From Candidatus Thermodiscus eudorianus (GTDB lineage: Archaea > Thermoproteota > Thermoprotei_A > Sulfolobales > Acidilobaceae), in assembly GCA_015521085.1 (NCBI GenBank), contig WAOW01000005.1, positions 186,001-250,000 of the forward strand: a stretch of 64,000 bases of DNA, given 5' to 3'. The notes beneath the pieces were generated by a model. The model made no database searches. It was not told the DNA's origin and saw only the letters and a program-made list of their open reading frames with translations. Position numbers and translations under genes: made by a program. This document shows, one piece after another, positions 33,276 through 42,215 of this stretch (positions are counted from its first letter, which is position 1; each line of letters begins with the position of its first letter).

Positions 33276-34352
33276 CTAGTAGGTTAGCTCGGGGTCCTCC
33301 ACGTCGTATTCTCCCCCGCCTGGTGGTTCGGGTGCCTCGGGCCCCTCCGGGCACCCCTTTCCATGCCTGATCGGTTTCTCTATAGAGCTTAACAGCACTA
33401 CTCTACTCGCCTTGACCTCGCCAAGCACCTTATAACCTGTGAGCTCAGAGAGCCTCCAGGCGAACCTTCTAACTTCGTCGTGGCTGGGCATGTTTGCCTT
33501 GCTGAGCCTCTCCCTACTAGCCCCAACCCACATGTAGGCTTTTACCTCCACGTAGGTTGGCAGCCCGATTTCAACGAGCCTAGCAAACCCCCTTAGAGCC
33601 TCTGCAGTGTCGTTGAAGCCCTTGACGAGCGTTATCCTATATACTGTCGGGCTGGAGAAGCTCGGGAGTATCCGGAGCGTCTCCAAGGTTAGGTCCCATC
33701 CCCTCGGTACTAGGGGCCTATTGAAGTAGTTGTAGCTCTTTCTATCCCAGGCTTCAAGGCTAATGTAAAGTTGACTGGGCTCCTCGTCGAGGCCCGCTAG
33801 GACGTCCGGGCGCACCCCCCTGGTCACGACGAACGTAGTCATACCACGCCTGTGAATCTCTTTTATCAAGTCTCCCAGTAGCTCATAGAGTGTTGGCTCC
33901 CCGGTTAGGCTCATCGTGACGTGCACCGGGTTCATGGCCTCCTCTATCCTCTTGGGGTCGGCCTTAGGGTGCCCCTTGTATCCACTAACGATCCTCCTAT
34001 GCTCGCGTATTATACCGTCAACTATCTCTCTCGGGTCGTCGCTGAAGGGCATCCTCGTTTCATCTACGTCGATGCCTAGGTCCTGAGGCCTGATTCTCCA
34101 GCAGTGTAGACATGCATTCCAGCACCAGAAGGCGGATGGACTCATCTGGATGTCCCTATGGCTCTCTATGCCATAGAACTTACACTTGTAGCAGAACCTA
34201 TTCTCCACTATGGCGGTATGCGTCCAATAGCACTTTTTGACCACAGTATGCCTCCCGACGAAATGATACTTTTGCCTGGCCATTACCTCGGCTAGAGGCT
34301 TGTAGGGGTCCGGTACCCTCTCCACGGCATCTCTCAACCGTAGACTAGCCAT
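33276..34352 (-). CDS. taw1: tRNA 4-demethylwyosine synthase Taw1
   Basis: Radical SAM enzyme that makes the tricyclic 4-demethylwyosine base at position 37 of tRNA-Phe from m1G and pyruvate. The radical SAM CxxxCxxC is WCWNACLHCWR, and two further upstream cysteine groups (KKCYW, FCYKC) can hold the second 4Fe-4S cluster. Other family marks are SLTGEPTLY, RGVRPDVL and ITLVKGFND. ATG 34352 has GGGGAG 5-6 nt before it; the ATG at 34376 adds eight non-conserved residues. Proline/glycine-rich acidic tail after residue 340. Confidence 0.92.
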   Translation of the reverse strand: MASLRLRDAVERVPDPYKPLAEVMARQKYHFVGRHTVVKKCYWTHTAIVENRFCYKCKFYGIESHRDIQMSPSAFWCWNACLHCWRIRPQDLGIDVDETRMPFSDDPREIVDGIIREHRRIVSGYKGHPKADPKRIEEAMNPVHVTMSLTGEPTLYELLGDLIKEIHRRGMTTFVVTRGVRPDVLAGLDEEPSQLYISLEAWDRKSYNYFNRPLVPRGWDLTLETLRILPSFSSPTVYRITLVKGFNDTAEALRGFARLVEIGLPTYVEVKAYMWVGASRERLSKANMPSHDEVRRFAWRLSELTGYKVLGEVKASRVVLLSSIEKPIRHGKGCPEGPEAPEPPGGGEYDVEDPELTY

Positions 34353-34400
34353 TGTAGCTCCCCGGTTAACCCCCATAGTCTTATCTAGTGCATGATCATG

Positions 34401-35423
34401 CTAGCGTTGAAATATTGTACCCTCGATGCTCAGCTCGACCGGCCGATACCATCCCTTCTCGACGATGTAATTATAGGCGCTGTAGGCTGCAACAGCGCCC
34501 ATCGCCGCGGCGGTAATGACCTGCCTGAACCCGCGCCATTGGCTAGTGCAGTCTCCCGCGGCGAATACCCCGTCAAGATTAGTCCTCATCCACTCGTCTA
34601 CCTTGATGTAACCCGCGTCGTCAGTGTTGAGCCCGAGGCTCTCGAACCACTCCTTGGGGGGCTCGAAGCCTATTTCGATGAAGACCCCGTCTACTTTTAT
34701 CTCCCTCTCCTCGCCAGTGACTCTATTCTTTACGACGACCGACTTGACCTTCCCATCCCCCTTTATCTCGGTAACGATGCTATTCAACAAGAACTCTATG
34801 TTGTCCTTAGACTTGGCGACCTGGACGAAAAATGGTTTAGCACGGAACTGATCCCGCCTGTGCACCAGGTATACCTTCCTCACGTAGCCGCTCAGAAGTA
34901 TAGCCCCCTCAAAAGCCGCGTCTCCGCCTCCGACGACAACGACTGAGTCCTTCCCAGCATAGAAGGGAGCGTCGCACACGCTACAGTAGCTAACGCCTCT
35001 ACCGCTAAACTCCCTCTCCCCGGGGACGCCCAGCTTTCGCCTAGTCGAGCCAACAGCCATTATCACGGCCTTGGCTACCACGTCGAGACCCCTTTTACCG
35101 AGAACCCTTAGACGCCCATCGGGCAAGCGTTCGAACCTCACAACCTCCTCGGGATAGTATATATCGGCCTTGAACATCTCTGCATGCTTCTTGAACTTGT
35201 TAACCAGGTCGCTGGCCCTGATTTTACCGAGCCCGGGATAGTCGTCGATGTAATCTGTCAAGTTGAGCTGTCCACCGAGCTCTTTAGCCACGACGAGCGT
35301 CCTCAAGAGGAACCTTTGCGTATAGATCGCGGAGCTGAGGCCAGCTGGACCACCGCCTACTATCACTACATCGTACTCCTCGCCCTTAGGTATCCTCTTC
35401 AGTCTCCTCAGCCTAAGCGACAT
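34401..35423 (-). CDS. trxB: Thioredoxin reductase
   Basis: Low-molecular-weight FAD-dependent thioredoxin reductase. FAD-binding VVIVGGGPAGLSSAIY near the N-terminus, redox CSVCD (C147, C150 with this start), NAD(P)-binding VVVVGGGDAAFEGAI followed by VYLVHRRDQFRA, and the FAD-closing GVFAAGDCTSQWRGFRQ. The HRRD segment fits NADPH-type basic residues. ATG 35423 has GGAGGTG 5 nt upstream; the GTG at 35432 lies inside that ribosome site. Length 340. No thioredoxin gene is adjacent. Confidence 0.93.
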   Translation of the reverse strand: MSLRLRRLKRIPKGEEYDVVIVGGGPAGLSSAIYTQRFLLRTLVVAKELGGQLNLTDYIDDYPGLGKIRASDLVNKFKKHAEMFKADIYYPEEVVRFERLPDGRLRVLGKRGLDVVAKAVIMAVGSTRRKLGVPGEREFSGRGVSYCSVCDAPFYAGKDSVVVVGGGDAAFEGAILLSGYVRKVYLVHRRDQFRAKPFFVQVAKSKDNIEFLLNSIVTEIKGDGKVKSVVVKNRVTGEEREIKVDGVFIEIGFEPPKEWFESLGLNTDDAGYIKVDEWMRTNLDGVFAAGDCTSQWRGFRQVITAAAMGAVAAYSAYNYIVEKGWYRPVELSIEGTIFQR

Positions 35424-35583
35424 CTCATCCACCTCCTATAGGGTGTCTTCGGGGCAGAGGTAAAAGGTTGTAATCTATGCGGGTCGGGACTTAAAGGCTT
35501 CTTCACAGCCCCCCGGGACCGGGGGCGTTGGCGAGTACAGCCCTCCTCATCCCCGTCTTCGATGGAAGTACCCTTACAACCGT

Positions 35584-35946
35584 CTATTTATTATCCCTGC
35601 AACGCTCCCTACGCGAGCTTATGTAGCCGCTTGTAAGTATTTCTAGGAACTCGCGGGGATCCCTAGCACGCACCGAGAGCTCCCCGGGGTATTTGATAAC
35701 CTCAAGAGCACCAATCTTAGCCAAATACTTGATTATATTCCTCGCAGTTTTACGCGTCATGCACAACTCCTTGGACACGTTATCTATAATCGTGCCCAGA
35801 TTCGCCTCGCCGAGCTCCAAGACGAGGCGGTAAACAGCTAGTTCACGTCTACCGGGAAGCCCCATACCATACCCACCATGCAGTAGGGGCTCATGTAGTG
35901 GTCGGTGCTCCACATACATTATTTCGGTGTAGGGTAGCCTACTCAT
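35584..35946 (-). CDS. Winged-helix regulator
   Basis: 120 residues. After a 30-residue leader, RRELAVYRLVLELGEANLG (helix 1), TIIDNVSKELCMTRKTARN (helix-turn-helix) and IIKYLAKIGALEVIKY (recognition/wing) give a winged helix typical of crenarchaeal small regulators. Basic C-terminus. Its ATG overlaps the stop of the upstream 182-residue gene by 4 nt, so both are co-translated; it may regulate that operon. Confidence 0.68.
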   Translation of the reverse strand: MSRLPYTEIMYVEHRPLHEPLLHGGYGMGLPGRRELAVYRLVLELGEANLGTIIDNVSKELCMTRKTARNIIKYLAKIGALEVIKYPGELSVRARDPREFLEILTSGYISSRRERCRDNK

Positions 35947-36491
35947 CGCCCCCTACAGGAGGCGTATAGCCTAGCAGTAAAATTAAGGAACTCTATTGAG
36001 GGACCCTCAACGATGTTTGTACAATACACGCCATCGCCTCTGGCTCCAATGACAGGCTGGCCATCCAACAGCACTAGAGGAATACACCCGGATAGGGACC
36101 CTCTTGTACGAAAAACGCCCTTGACCCCGTTCGCAGACAACGCTATGGGATCCCTAGCGTTATACGCTACAAGCCTCCCCGTAATCTCTCGCTCCTCGCC
36201 AATCCCCGACCGCTCTAGACCCGTACCAGCGAGTTCGTTGATAACACACCCATCGACCCATTCTGGACTGGTAATGACATAGCCCTTGAGCCCTGAACCG
36301 GGTGGAAGTATAACACTACCCACCGCAAGCGCCAGTCTAACACTCCGTAGAGTCCCACGTGCAGTAACTATGCTGGGATAGGTAACTAGTACTCCACCGG
36401 TCGATTCGACAGCGTCCAATACCCTGTCATAGCCTTCACCCTCTACGGCTGGCTTATCAAGGACGATCCATCCAGCATCCACACGAGGCAT
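35943..36491 (-). CDS. Orphan protein of unknown function co-translated with a regulator
   Basis: 182 residues, no family recognised. Alternating strands and loops with many glycines (GWIVLDKPAVEGEGYDRVL, GGVLVTYPSIVTARGTLR, VGSVILPPGSGLKGYVITS, RLVAYNARDPIALSANG) suggest an alpha/beta or all-beta soluble domain such as a Rossmann-like or beta-barrel fold. No signal peptide or membrane helix. GGAGGAG is placed 6 nt before the ATG. Coupled to the winged-helix gene by an ATGA overlap. Confidence 0.6.
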   Translation of the reverse strand: MPRVDAGWIVLDKPAVEGEGYDRVLDAVESTGGVLVTYPSIVTARGTLRSVRLALAVGSVILPPGSGLKGYVITSPEWVDGCVINELAGTGLERSGIGEEREITGRLVAYNARDPIALSANGVKGVFRTRGSLSGCIPLVLLDGQPVIGARGDGVYCTNIVEGPSIEFLNFTARLYASCRGR

Positions 36492-36739
36492 ACAATCTCC
36501 TCCCTCTAGTAACCCCCGGTGTCTGGAGCCATTTAACCTTCCCCGGCGACAGAACTGGACGGAAGCCGATGAAGCGACGTGTAAGGGCCAAGCCCCCAGC
36601 TAGTAATGGGGGCTATGAGGAGTAACCAGGCTCACGAGGCACCTAAAAACGATCCTACAGCCGGCTAATACCTTGGGAATGGATTCAGCATTTAAATTGC
36701 AACGCGCTACGTAACATCACTGTGGAAGGGTGGATTGGC
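36492..36739. promoter_or_regulatory. Divergent promoter region with GC-rich hairpin
   Basis: Largest gene-free stretch of the window. For sucC it holds a TATA box ATTTAAAT (36690-36697). For the minus-strand operon a weaker TTAAAT-like site lies near 36532. Between them is a perfect 7-bp hairpin AGCCCCC-agctagtaat-GGGGGCT (36591-36614) inside a GC-rich block (36550-36665) with further short complementary pieces. No tRNA or known RNA family could be recognised. The block is either a structured small RNA or a regulatory element. Confidence 0.4.
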
Positions 36740-37873
36740 TTGAAGTTATTCGAGTATGAAGCCAAGGAGATACTTGCTAGAAAGGGGGTTAAGGTACCTA
36801 GAAGCGTCCTGGTCACGCCCTCGGATGACCCAATAGCCAAGATGAAGGAGGCAGGCCTGACGCCACCAGTCGTGGTCAAGGCGCAGGTCCTAGTAGCCGG
36901 GAGGGGTAAAGCAGGAGGCATAAAGATGGCGAAGACCGAGGAAGAGGTCAGACAGGTAGTCCAGGAACTATTTAACAAGCCCATCAAAGGATTAGTGCCG
37001 AGGCTACTCCTAATAGAGGAGGCTATCCCCCACGAGGTAGAGCTCTATGCAGCGATAGTTCTCGACAGGAGTGCCAGGAAGCCGGTCGTCCTAGCAAGCA
37101 AGTACGGTGGAATGGACATAGAGGAGATCTCCAGGGAGAAACCAGAGAGCATAGTCCGGCAGCACATAGACCCCTTCATCGGGATGAAAGGATACCAGGC
37201 CAGACTCATAGGGAAGAAGATAGGGCTGTCCGGGAAAGCGTTATCTAGCTTCTCACGCTTCCTAACGGCGCTGTACAACGTGTTCGTGGAATATGACTCT
37301 GAACTAGCAGAGTCGAACCCACTAGCACTCGTGGGAGACGAGGTGATACCCCTAGACGCCAGGATGATAGTCGACGACAACGCCCTCTACAGGCACCAAG
37401 AGCTTGTAAAGGAGATAGAGCTGACAGGCGAGTATACGGAGTGGGAGATCAAAGCGCGGAAGGCAGGGCTAGCTTTCGTCGAGCTCGACGGAGAGGTGGG
37501 GATAATCGGTAACGGGGCAGGCTTAACCATGACCACAATGGACCTCGTATACGAGTTCGGCGGCAAACCAGCTAACTTCCTAGACATAGGCGGCGGTGCC
37601 AGTGCCGACCTAGTCAAGAAGGCGGTCTCATTCCTCATAGAGTATCCCAAGGCCAAGAAGATATTCATAAACATATTCGGGGGAATAACCAGGGGAGACG
37701 AAGTAGCTAAGGGAATAGTCAAGGCCATGGAGGAGCTAGGCCAGATACCGAAGCCCATAGTAATAAGGCTGGCTGGAACGCGGGCCGAGGAGGGCAAGGA
37801 GATACTGCAGAAAGCGGGGATAGAAGCCTTCACAGATCCTATTGAAGCAGTAAAAAGGGTGATAGAGTTATAG
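36740..37873 (+). CDS. sucC: Succinyl-CoA synthetase beta subunit
   Basis: ATP-grasp subunit of succinate-CoA ligase. The family starts with [11 protein letters not shown], which here follows the TTG at 36740 with GGGTGG as ribosome site; the GTG at 36722 would add six residues. [18 protein letters not shown] binds nucleotide, PLALV-type [13 protein letters not shown] and [25 protein letters not shown] and [15 protein letters not shown] are typical. 377 residues, normal. sucD follows 19 nt later. Confidence 0.93.
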   Translation: MKLFEYEAKEILARKGVKVPRSVLVTPSDDPIAKMKEAGLTPPVVVKAQVLVAGRGKAGGIKMAKTEEEVRQVVQELFNKPIKGLVPRLLLIEEAIPHEVELYAAIVLDRSARKPVVLASKYGGMDIEEISREKPESIVRQHIDPFIGMKGYQARLIGKKIGLSGKALSSFSRFLTALYNVFVEYDSELAESNPLALVGDEVIPLDARMIVDDNALYRHQELVKEIELTGEYTEWEIKARKAGLAFVELDGEVGIIGNGAGLTMTTMDLVYEFGGKPANFLDIGGGASADLVKKAVSFLIEYPKAKKIFINIFGGITRGDEVAKGIVKAMEELGQIPKPIVIRLAGTRAEEGKEILQKAGIEAFTDPIEAVKRVIEL

Positions 37874-37892
37874 GAGAGAGGGGTGGCGTGAA

Positions 37893-38765
37893 ATGGCCGT
37901 CCTATTAGACGAGAACTCGAAGGTAATAGTCCAAGGCATAACGGGCAGAGAGGGCTCGTTCCATACCAAGCTCATGCTAGACTACGGGACGAAGATAGTG
38001 GCTGGAGTAACCCCAGGCAAGGGAGGCCAAGAAGTGCATGGAGTGCCAGTGTATGATACGATGAAGGAGGCGGTAGAGGCTCATCCAGACGCCAATACCT
38101 CGATAATATTCGTCCCGGCGAGATTCGCGCCCGACGCGGTGTACGAGGCTGTGGACGCTGGGATGAAGCTGGTCGTAGTAATCACCGAGCACATACCGGT
38201 CCACGAAACCCTAAAGTTCGTCAACTATGCAAAGCAAAAAGGGACGGTAGTCATAGGACCCAACTGCCCAGGCATAATATCCCCCGGCAAGTCAAAGGTA
38301 GGAATAATGCCGGGTGCAACGTTTAAGCCAGGTCCCGTAGGCATAGTTTCAAGAAGCGGTACATTAACCTATGAGATAGGCTATGCCCTGTCAAAGGAGG
38401 GTATAGGACAGAGTACCGTCATCGGCATCGGAGGAGACCCAATCATAGGATTATCCTTTACAGAGGCAATGGAGTATTTCGAGAAGGATCCAGAGACGAA
38501 GGCACTAGTACTAGTGGGAGAGATCGGAGGCGACATGGAGGAGAGAGCCGCTAAGATGATAGCTGAAGGCAGGTTCACGAAGCCAGTAGTTGCCTTCATA
38601 GCAGGCAGAACGGCCCCACCCGGGAAACGAATGGGCCACGCGGGCGCGATAATAATGATGGGGACCGGCACCTACGAAGGCAAAGTCAAAGCCCTGGAAG
38701 AGGTCGGGGTGAAAGTAGCTAGAACCCCGTTCGAGATACCAAGCCTGATAAAAGAATACCTCTAA
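37893..38765 (+). CDS. sucD: Succinyl-CoA synthetase alpha subunit
   Basis: CoA-binding, phosphohistidine-carrying subunit. [15 protein letters not shown] (CoA-binding Rossmann), [29 protein letters not shown] and the active-site histidine H249 in [10 protein letters not shown]. Adjacent to sucC in one operon. The pair interconverts succinate and succinyl-CoA in oxidative or reductive TCA-type or dicarboxylate carbon flow. 290 residues. GAGAGAGGGGTGG precedes the ATG. Confidence 0.95.
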   Translation: MAVLLDENSKVIVQGITGREGSFHTKLMLDYGTKIVAGVTPGKGGQEVHGVPVYDTMKEAVEAHPDANTSIIFVPARFAPDAVYEAVDAGMKLVVVITEHIPVHETLKFVNYAKQKGTVVIGPNCPGIISPGKSKVGIMPGATFKPGPVGIVSRSGTLTYEIGYALSKEGIGQSTVIGIGGDPIIGLSFTEAMEYFEKDPETKALVLVGEIGGDMEERAAKMIAEGRFTKPVVAFIAGRTAPPGKRMGHAGAIIMMGTGTYEGKVKALEEVGVKVARTPFEIPSLIKEYL

Positions 38766-38783
38766 ACCAGAGGCCCCACACAT

Positions 38784-40415
38784 CTATAACCTAGACATCC
38801 TCCTCTTCCTAGCTTGATACTCTTCACTAGTCCCCGCGGCTATGACCTCGTAGAGCACCGCGGTATTCTTACCGGGCTTGGGCCTCAATAACCGGCCCAG
38901 CCTCTGTATGAACTGCCTATGCGAACCAGTGCCAGAAAGGAGAATTCCCACGTTAGCGTCCGGTATATCGAGGCCCTCGTCGCCGACTGTAGTCACTACC
39001 AACACACCGGTTCTGCTACGCTTGAAGGTATCCAGTATACGGGCTCTACGGGTCTTGTCGAGGCCGCCGTGTAAGAGTAAGCCATTGACTCTTCTAGCTA
39101 TCTCCTCGGCCTGGGATTTAAGCTGTGTAAAGACTATGATCTTAGACCCTTTTGCGAGTTCACTGTTTATTATTTTCTCGGCCTCCCTCAGCTTTGCCTC
39201 GCTATGCTGTACTAGTTTCACCATCTCCTTGTGGACGCGCAAGGCCTCTATAGCACTCTTGTCTCCCTTCTTGGCAGCCTCAAGTAGCTCCTGGAAAGTC
39301 CTACCCCGAGATAGGGCCTGGTACTTTCTCCTAAGCTCCTCATACCTCTTCCTTTCGTTGTCAAGCAACTTCACCTTCCTAGTCCTAATTACATACGTAG
39401 CCAGGTATCCCTGCCTGGTGAGCTCGCCGGGGGTTAGCGAGAAGATTACACCACCTATCAACGGGAAGATCTCTTCGTGCTTCCCATCCTCCCGCTCAAC
39501 GGTAGCAGACAAGCCAAGCCTGTAGGGAGCTGCAAGCCCAATCGATATAGCCTTAAACTTATCAGCCGGCAGATGGTGTGCCTCGTCATAGACCACAAAA
39601 GCATAGTTTCTTGAGAATACTTTAAGGTGGCGATGCGTGGTCTGGTAGGTAGTTACCGTGATAGGGGCTAGCCGCTTCTCATCGCTGTAATAGGCTCCAA
39701 CCATGGCTCCAGCGTTAGTGAAGTGCCTGATGGCTTCAATCCACTGCTTCACCTGTTCTTTAGTATAGACTACGACCAACGTCCTGACTCCCAGCTCCGC
39801 GATCCCAGCGATGGCGATGACAGTTTTACCGGCTCCCGTGGGTAGAGCAATTATCCCTGTATACCCGTTTGACCGCCACTTCTCAAGCGCCTCTTCCTGG
39901 TAGGGCCTTAGTTTGCCCTTGAATTCTATGGGCCGCGGAAGCCGTGCTCTAGAGTCTAGTAAGCCGATTTCATCGTTAACGGGTAACCCTCTTCGCTGTA
40001 ACGCCTCGATAATCCTCCTATACATGTATGGGGGAGCCTTGTAGGCGTGTTCGCTCCTATCATAGGGAAGCCTTATACCGTGTTCGCTTAGAATATCCTT
40101 AAGGTATACCTTGGATTTAACCCGTATCCAGCCGTCATCCCCGAAGTACACGTCGACTCGGGTCGCCTCTGCTATGAGTTGTTTCAACGCCTCTCTATCC
40201 TCTTCATTGACACCATCAATACTGCTGATAATAGCTAGGATATCGTCCAATCCAAGCCCACTCCTATTTATACGGTCGGGGTCAAGCTCGAAAACCGAAT
40301 AGTTATCGAAGCGCCCCAGATACCTTGCTATTCTTGTGAGCTGGTAGAAGTCCTCTTTCGGAAGCCACTTAGCCACCCTAATGCGGATCCGCGGCAGCAC
40401 AATGGTGTTCTTCAT
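38784..40415 (-). CDS. xpb: Archaeal XPB (Rad25-like) DNA helicase
   Basis: SF2 helicase related to the TFIIH subunit XPB. An N-terminal damage-recognition-like domain (1-160) precedes Walker A LPTGAGKT (191-198), DEAHH (277-281), the XPB-specific RED motif (308-310, within SATVERED), a thumb-like helical insertion (about 345-420), and RecA2 motifs FTQLKSQAEEIA, TTVGDEGLDIPDA and QFIQRLGRLLRP. 543 residues. The ATG overlaps the stop of the upstream gene by 1 nt (TGATG). The usual partner nuclease Bax1 is not adjacent. Confidence 0.9.
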   Translation of the reverse strand: MKNTIVLPRIRIRVAKWLPKEDFYQLTRIARYLGRFDNYSVFELDPDRINRSGLGLDDILAIISSIDGVNEEDREALKQLIAEATRVDVYFGDDGWIRVKSKVYLKDILSEHGIRLPYDRSEHAYKAPPYMYRRIIEALQRRGLPVNDEIGLLDSRARLPRPIEFKGKLRPYQEEALEKWRSNGYTGIIALPTGAGKTVIAIAGIAELGVRTLVVVYTKEQVKQWIEAIRHFTNAGAMVGAYYSDEKRLAPITVTTYQTTHRHLKVFSRNYAFVVYDEAHHLPADKFKAISIGLAAPYRLGLSATVEREDGKHEEIFPLIGGVIFSLTPGELTRQGYLATYVIRTRKVKLLDNERKRYEELRRKYQALSRGRTFQELLEAAKKGDKSAIEALRVHKEMVKLVQHSEAKLREAEKIINSELAKGSKIIVFTQLKSQAEEIARRVNGLLLHGGLDKTRRARILDTFKRSRTGVLVVTTVGDEGLDIPDANVGILLSGTGSHRQFIQRLGRLLRPKPGKNTAVLYEVIAAGTSEEYQARKRRMSRL

Positions 40416-40849
40416 CAGGCTACCTCCACCACAGGTCTATACCCTAGTACTCCTAGTTTGCCGGTGATACCTATTTTTTCTAGAAGCCTCGCAGCTCTGG
40501 CGACTGGGTTGAAGCTAGCTACCAGTACAACACAGTTCGAACCGCCGATCCTCTCCAAGCTAATCCTAACTACCTCAGCCTCATCCGCGAATGGTATGAG
40601 GCGTTCAGCTCCTTCACCGCAGCTCCTTATATGAAGCTCCTCTACATACACACAGTCGGCTCCCAGGGTTCCTCTAGCATAGACTTCCAAGCCAGGACTG
40701 TCATACAAGAGAATGTCAACCCTGAGGTATTCCCTGTATTGGAGAATCGACCATACCTCATAGGCGCTCTCTGGGTTAACAAAGGGGAGATCCTCCAGGC
40801 AGAGGCCGGCTCCCGGCGTGGGTCCCTGATCATCACCCATGGGGCTCAC
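40415..40849 (-). CDS. Unknown protein co-translated with XPB
   Basis: 144 residues, not recognised. Contains ILQYREYLRVDILLYDSPGL, ADCVYVEELHIRSCG, and a C-terminal GGSNCVVLVASFNPVARAARLLEKIG, suggesting a small alpha/beta domain; four to five cysteines without a clear metal pattern. It ends exactly at the XPB start (TGATG), so the two are translationally coupled. It occupies the place where Bax1 is found next to XPB in many archaea but is far too short to be Bax1. Confidence 0.6.
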   Translation of the reverse strand: MSPMGDDQGPTPGAGLCLEDLPFVNPESAYEVWSILQYREYLRVDILLYDSPGLEVYARGTLGADCVYVEELHIRSCGEGAERLIPFADEAEVVRISLERIGGSNCVVLVASFNPVARAARLLEKIGITGKLGVLGYRPVVEVA

Positions 40850-41046
40850 CTCTTAAAACCATCTTCATCGCCGGACCCCTCAAGGGTCATGGTGGAGTCC
40901 AGGACTAATTAGAAGGTCGGTGAGGTCACCACTCGGCATCGCCCAACTACTAGGGCTTCAGACTCGGCAAACTCCTCATCCCGCTACTACAAGCCTATAC
41001 CTGGTAGTTAAAAGCCTCTCCTGCAAAATAGACCGTGGTGTGCTAG

Positions 41047-41922
41047 ATGTCGTCCATGAGAATCAACAGGGGGGAATACAAGGCTGTTGCACAGAGGATG
41101 AAGGCACTACAGGAGCAACAGAAGAAGATAGTGGAGAGGATGAAGAGGATCAAGTACAAGATCGCTATCATGAGCAACAAGGGTGGTGTCGGAAAGAGCT
41201 TTGTGACCGCGAGCCTAGCCGCGGCTCTTGCGGTCTCTGGTAAGAGGGTCGGCGTGCTAGATGCCGATGTCCACGGACCAAGCATCCACAAGTTACTGGG
41301 CCTTCCAACGGGACTCGGGATGCCTGCAAGAGCTGACGGAACTATAATGCCGGTCGAGGTCCCTCCGGGCATAAAGGTTGCTAGCCTCGGCCTGCTGCTC
41401 CCAGAGGACGAGACTCCACTAATATGGAGGGGGCCTATCAAGACGAGCGCACTAAGAGAGCTACTAGCATATACTGAATGGGGGGACCTTGATTACCTCC
41501 TAATAGATCTGCCTCCGGGTACTGGCGACGAGCAACTTACTATAGCCCAGTTGATACCGAAGCTCACTGGATTCATACTGGTAACTATACCGAGCGACCT
41601 ATCCAAGGCTATAGTGTTAAAGGGTCTATCATTCGCTAGGAGGCTCAACGTGCCGGTTATAGGGATTATCGAGAACATGTCTTACTTCAGGTGTCCCGGT
41701 GGCACAATACACTATATATTCGGGAAGGGCGCAGCCGAGGAGATAGCCAGGAAGTACGGTATCGAGTTTCTAGGATCTATACCAATAGACCCTAGGATTA
41801 GGGAAGCGAACGATAAAGGTAAGATCTTCTTCATAGAGTACCCCGACTCGGAGGCGAGCAAGGCCTTTGTAAAAATAGCGGAGAAGGTTATGGGTAGAGT
41901 CGAGGGATTAAAACAAGAGTAG
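41047..41922 (+). CDS. Mrp/NBP35-family iron-sulfur carrier ATPase, one cluster cysteine missing
   Basis: Deviant Walker A MSNKGGVGKS (42-51), Walker A' LDADVHGPSI, switch LLIDLPPGTGDEQLT, and IIENMSYF before the metal motif: this is the ApbC/Mrp group that carries 4Fe-4S clusters for delivery to apoproteins, using a cysteine pair (CPxC) at the dimer interface. Here the motif reads FRCPGGT: C216 is present, and the second position (219) is glycine. N-terminal 35 residues form a basic helix. ATG 41047, TATA-like GTTAAAA near 41010. 291 residues. Confidence 0.9.
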   Translation: MSSMRINRGEYKAVAQRMKALQEQQKKIVERMKRIKYKIAIMSNKGGVGKSFVTASLAAALAVSGKRVGVLDADVHGPSIHKLLGLPTGLGMPARADGTIMPVEVPPGIKVASLGLLLPEDETPLIWRGPIKTSALRELLAYTEWGDLDYLLIDLPPGTGDEQLTIAQLIPKLTGFILVTIPSDLSKAIVLKGLSFARRLNVPVIGIIENMSYFRCPGGTIHYIFGKGAAEEIARKYGIEFLGSIPIDPRIREANDKGKIFFIEYPDSEASKAFVKIAEKVMGRVEGLKQE

Positions 41923-41923
41923 T

Positions 41924-41937
41924 TTATTTATAAATAA
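41924..41937. terminator. A/T palindrome between convergent mrp and uL23 genes
   Basis: TTATTTATAAATAA is a perfect 14-bp palindrome in the 32-nt gap between the stops of the Mrp gene and the uL23 gene. The surrounding sequence is entirely A/T-rich with T runs on both strands, which suits archaeal T-rich termination in both directions. Assignment rests on position and composition. Confidence 0.35.
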
Positions 41938-41954
41938 TTATATTATGTTTGGAT

Positions 41955-42215
41955 TTAGACTAGGCCGAGCTTCGACGCTAGTTCAGATGCGCTATATTCT
42001 CTAGCCAACTTGACATACGCTTTCTTCTCTCCCTTCGATGTGACCAGGGTCCTGACCTTCTCCACCTTGACACCGTATAACTGCTCTACAGCCCTCTTTA
42101 TATCGGGCTTGCTAGCCTCCATCCGGACGATCAGGGTTAGCGTGTTCTCATCTTCGAGAAGCCTCGAAGCCTTCTCGCTCATATGAATCCTAATGATAAC
42201 CTCCTCCGGCCTCAT
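41955..42215 (-). CDS. rpl23: Ribosomal protein uL23
   Basis: Large-subunit protein at the nascent chain exit, binding SRP and the translocon. 86 residues. [36 protein letters not shown] and [16 protein letters not shown] match archaeal uL23. Its ATG overlaps the uL4 stop by 4 nt (42212-42215). It is the last gene of the uL3-uL4-uL23 operon; uL2, the usual next gene, is not here but at 49373. Confidence 0.95.
   Translation of the reverse strand: MRPEEVIIRIHMSEKASRLLEDENTLTLIVRMEASKPDIKRAVEQLYGVKVEKVRTLVTSKGEKKAYVKLAREYSASELASKLGLV

Noticed and set aside
32944-33354. 136-residue minus-strand frame between Sir2 and Taw1
   Set aside because: The first part reads plausibly (from an ATG at 33237) but it runs through the Sir2 NAD-binding region in another frame and has no convincing ribosome site.
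34392-34946. 184-residue plus-strand frame opposite thioredoxin reductase
   Set aside because: Lies antisense to conserved trxB coding sequence and shows no family motifs.
38878-39525. 215-residue plus-strand frame opposite XPB
   Set aside because: Antisense to helicase motifs; serine/leucine-rich product without signals.
40850-41046. Possible RNA gene in the gap between the XPB operon and mrp
   Set aside because: Contains only a short GGTGAGGTCACC inverted repeat and the mrp promoter; no recognisable RNA fold.
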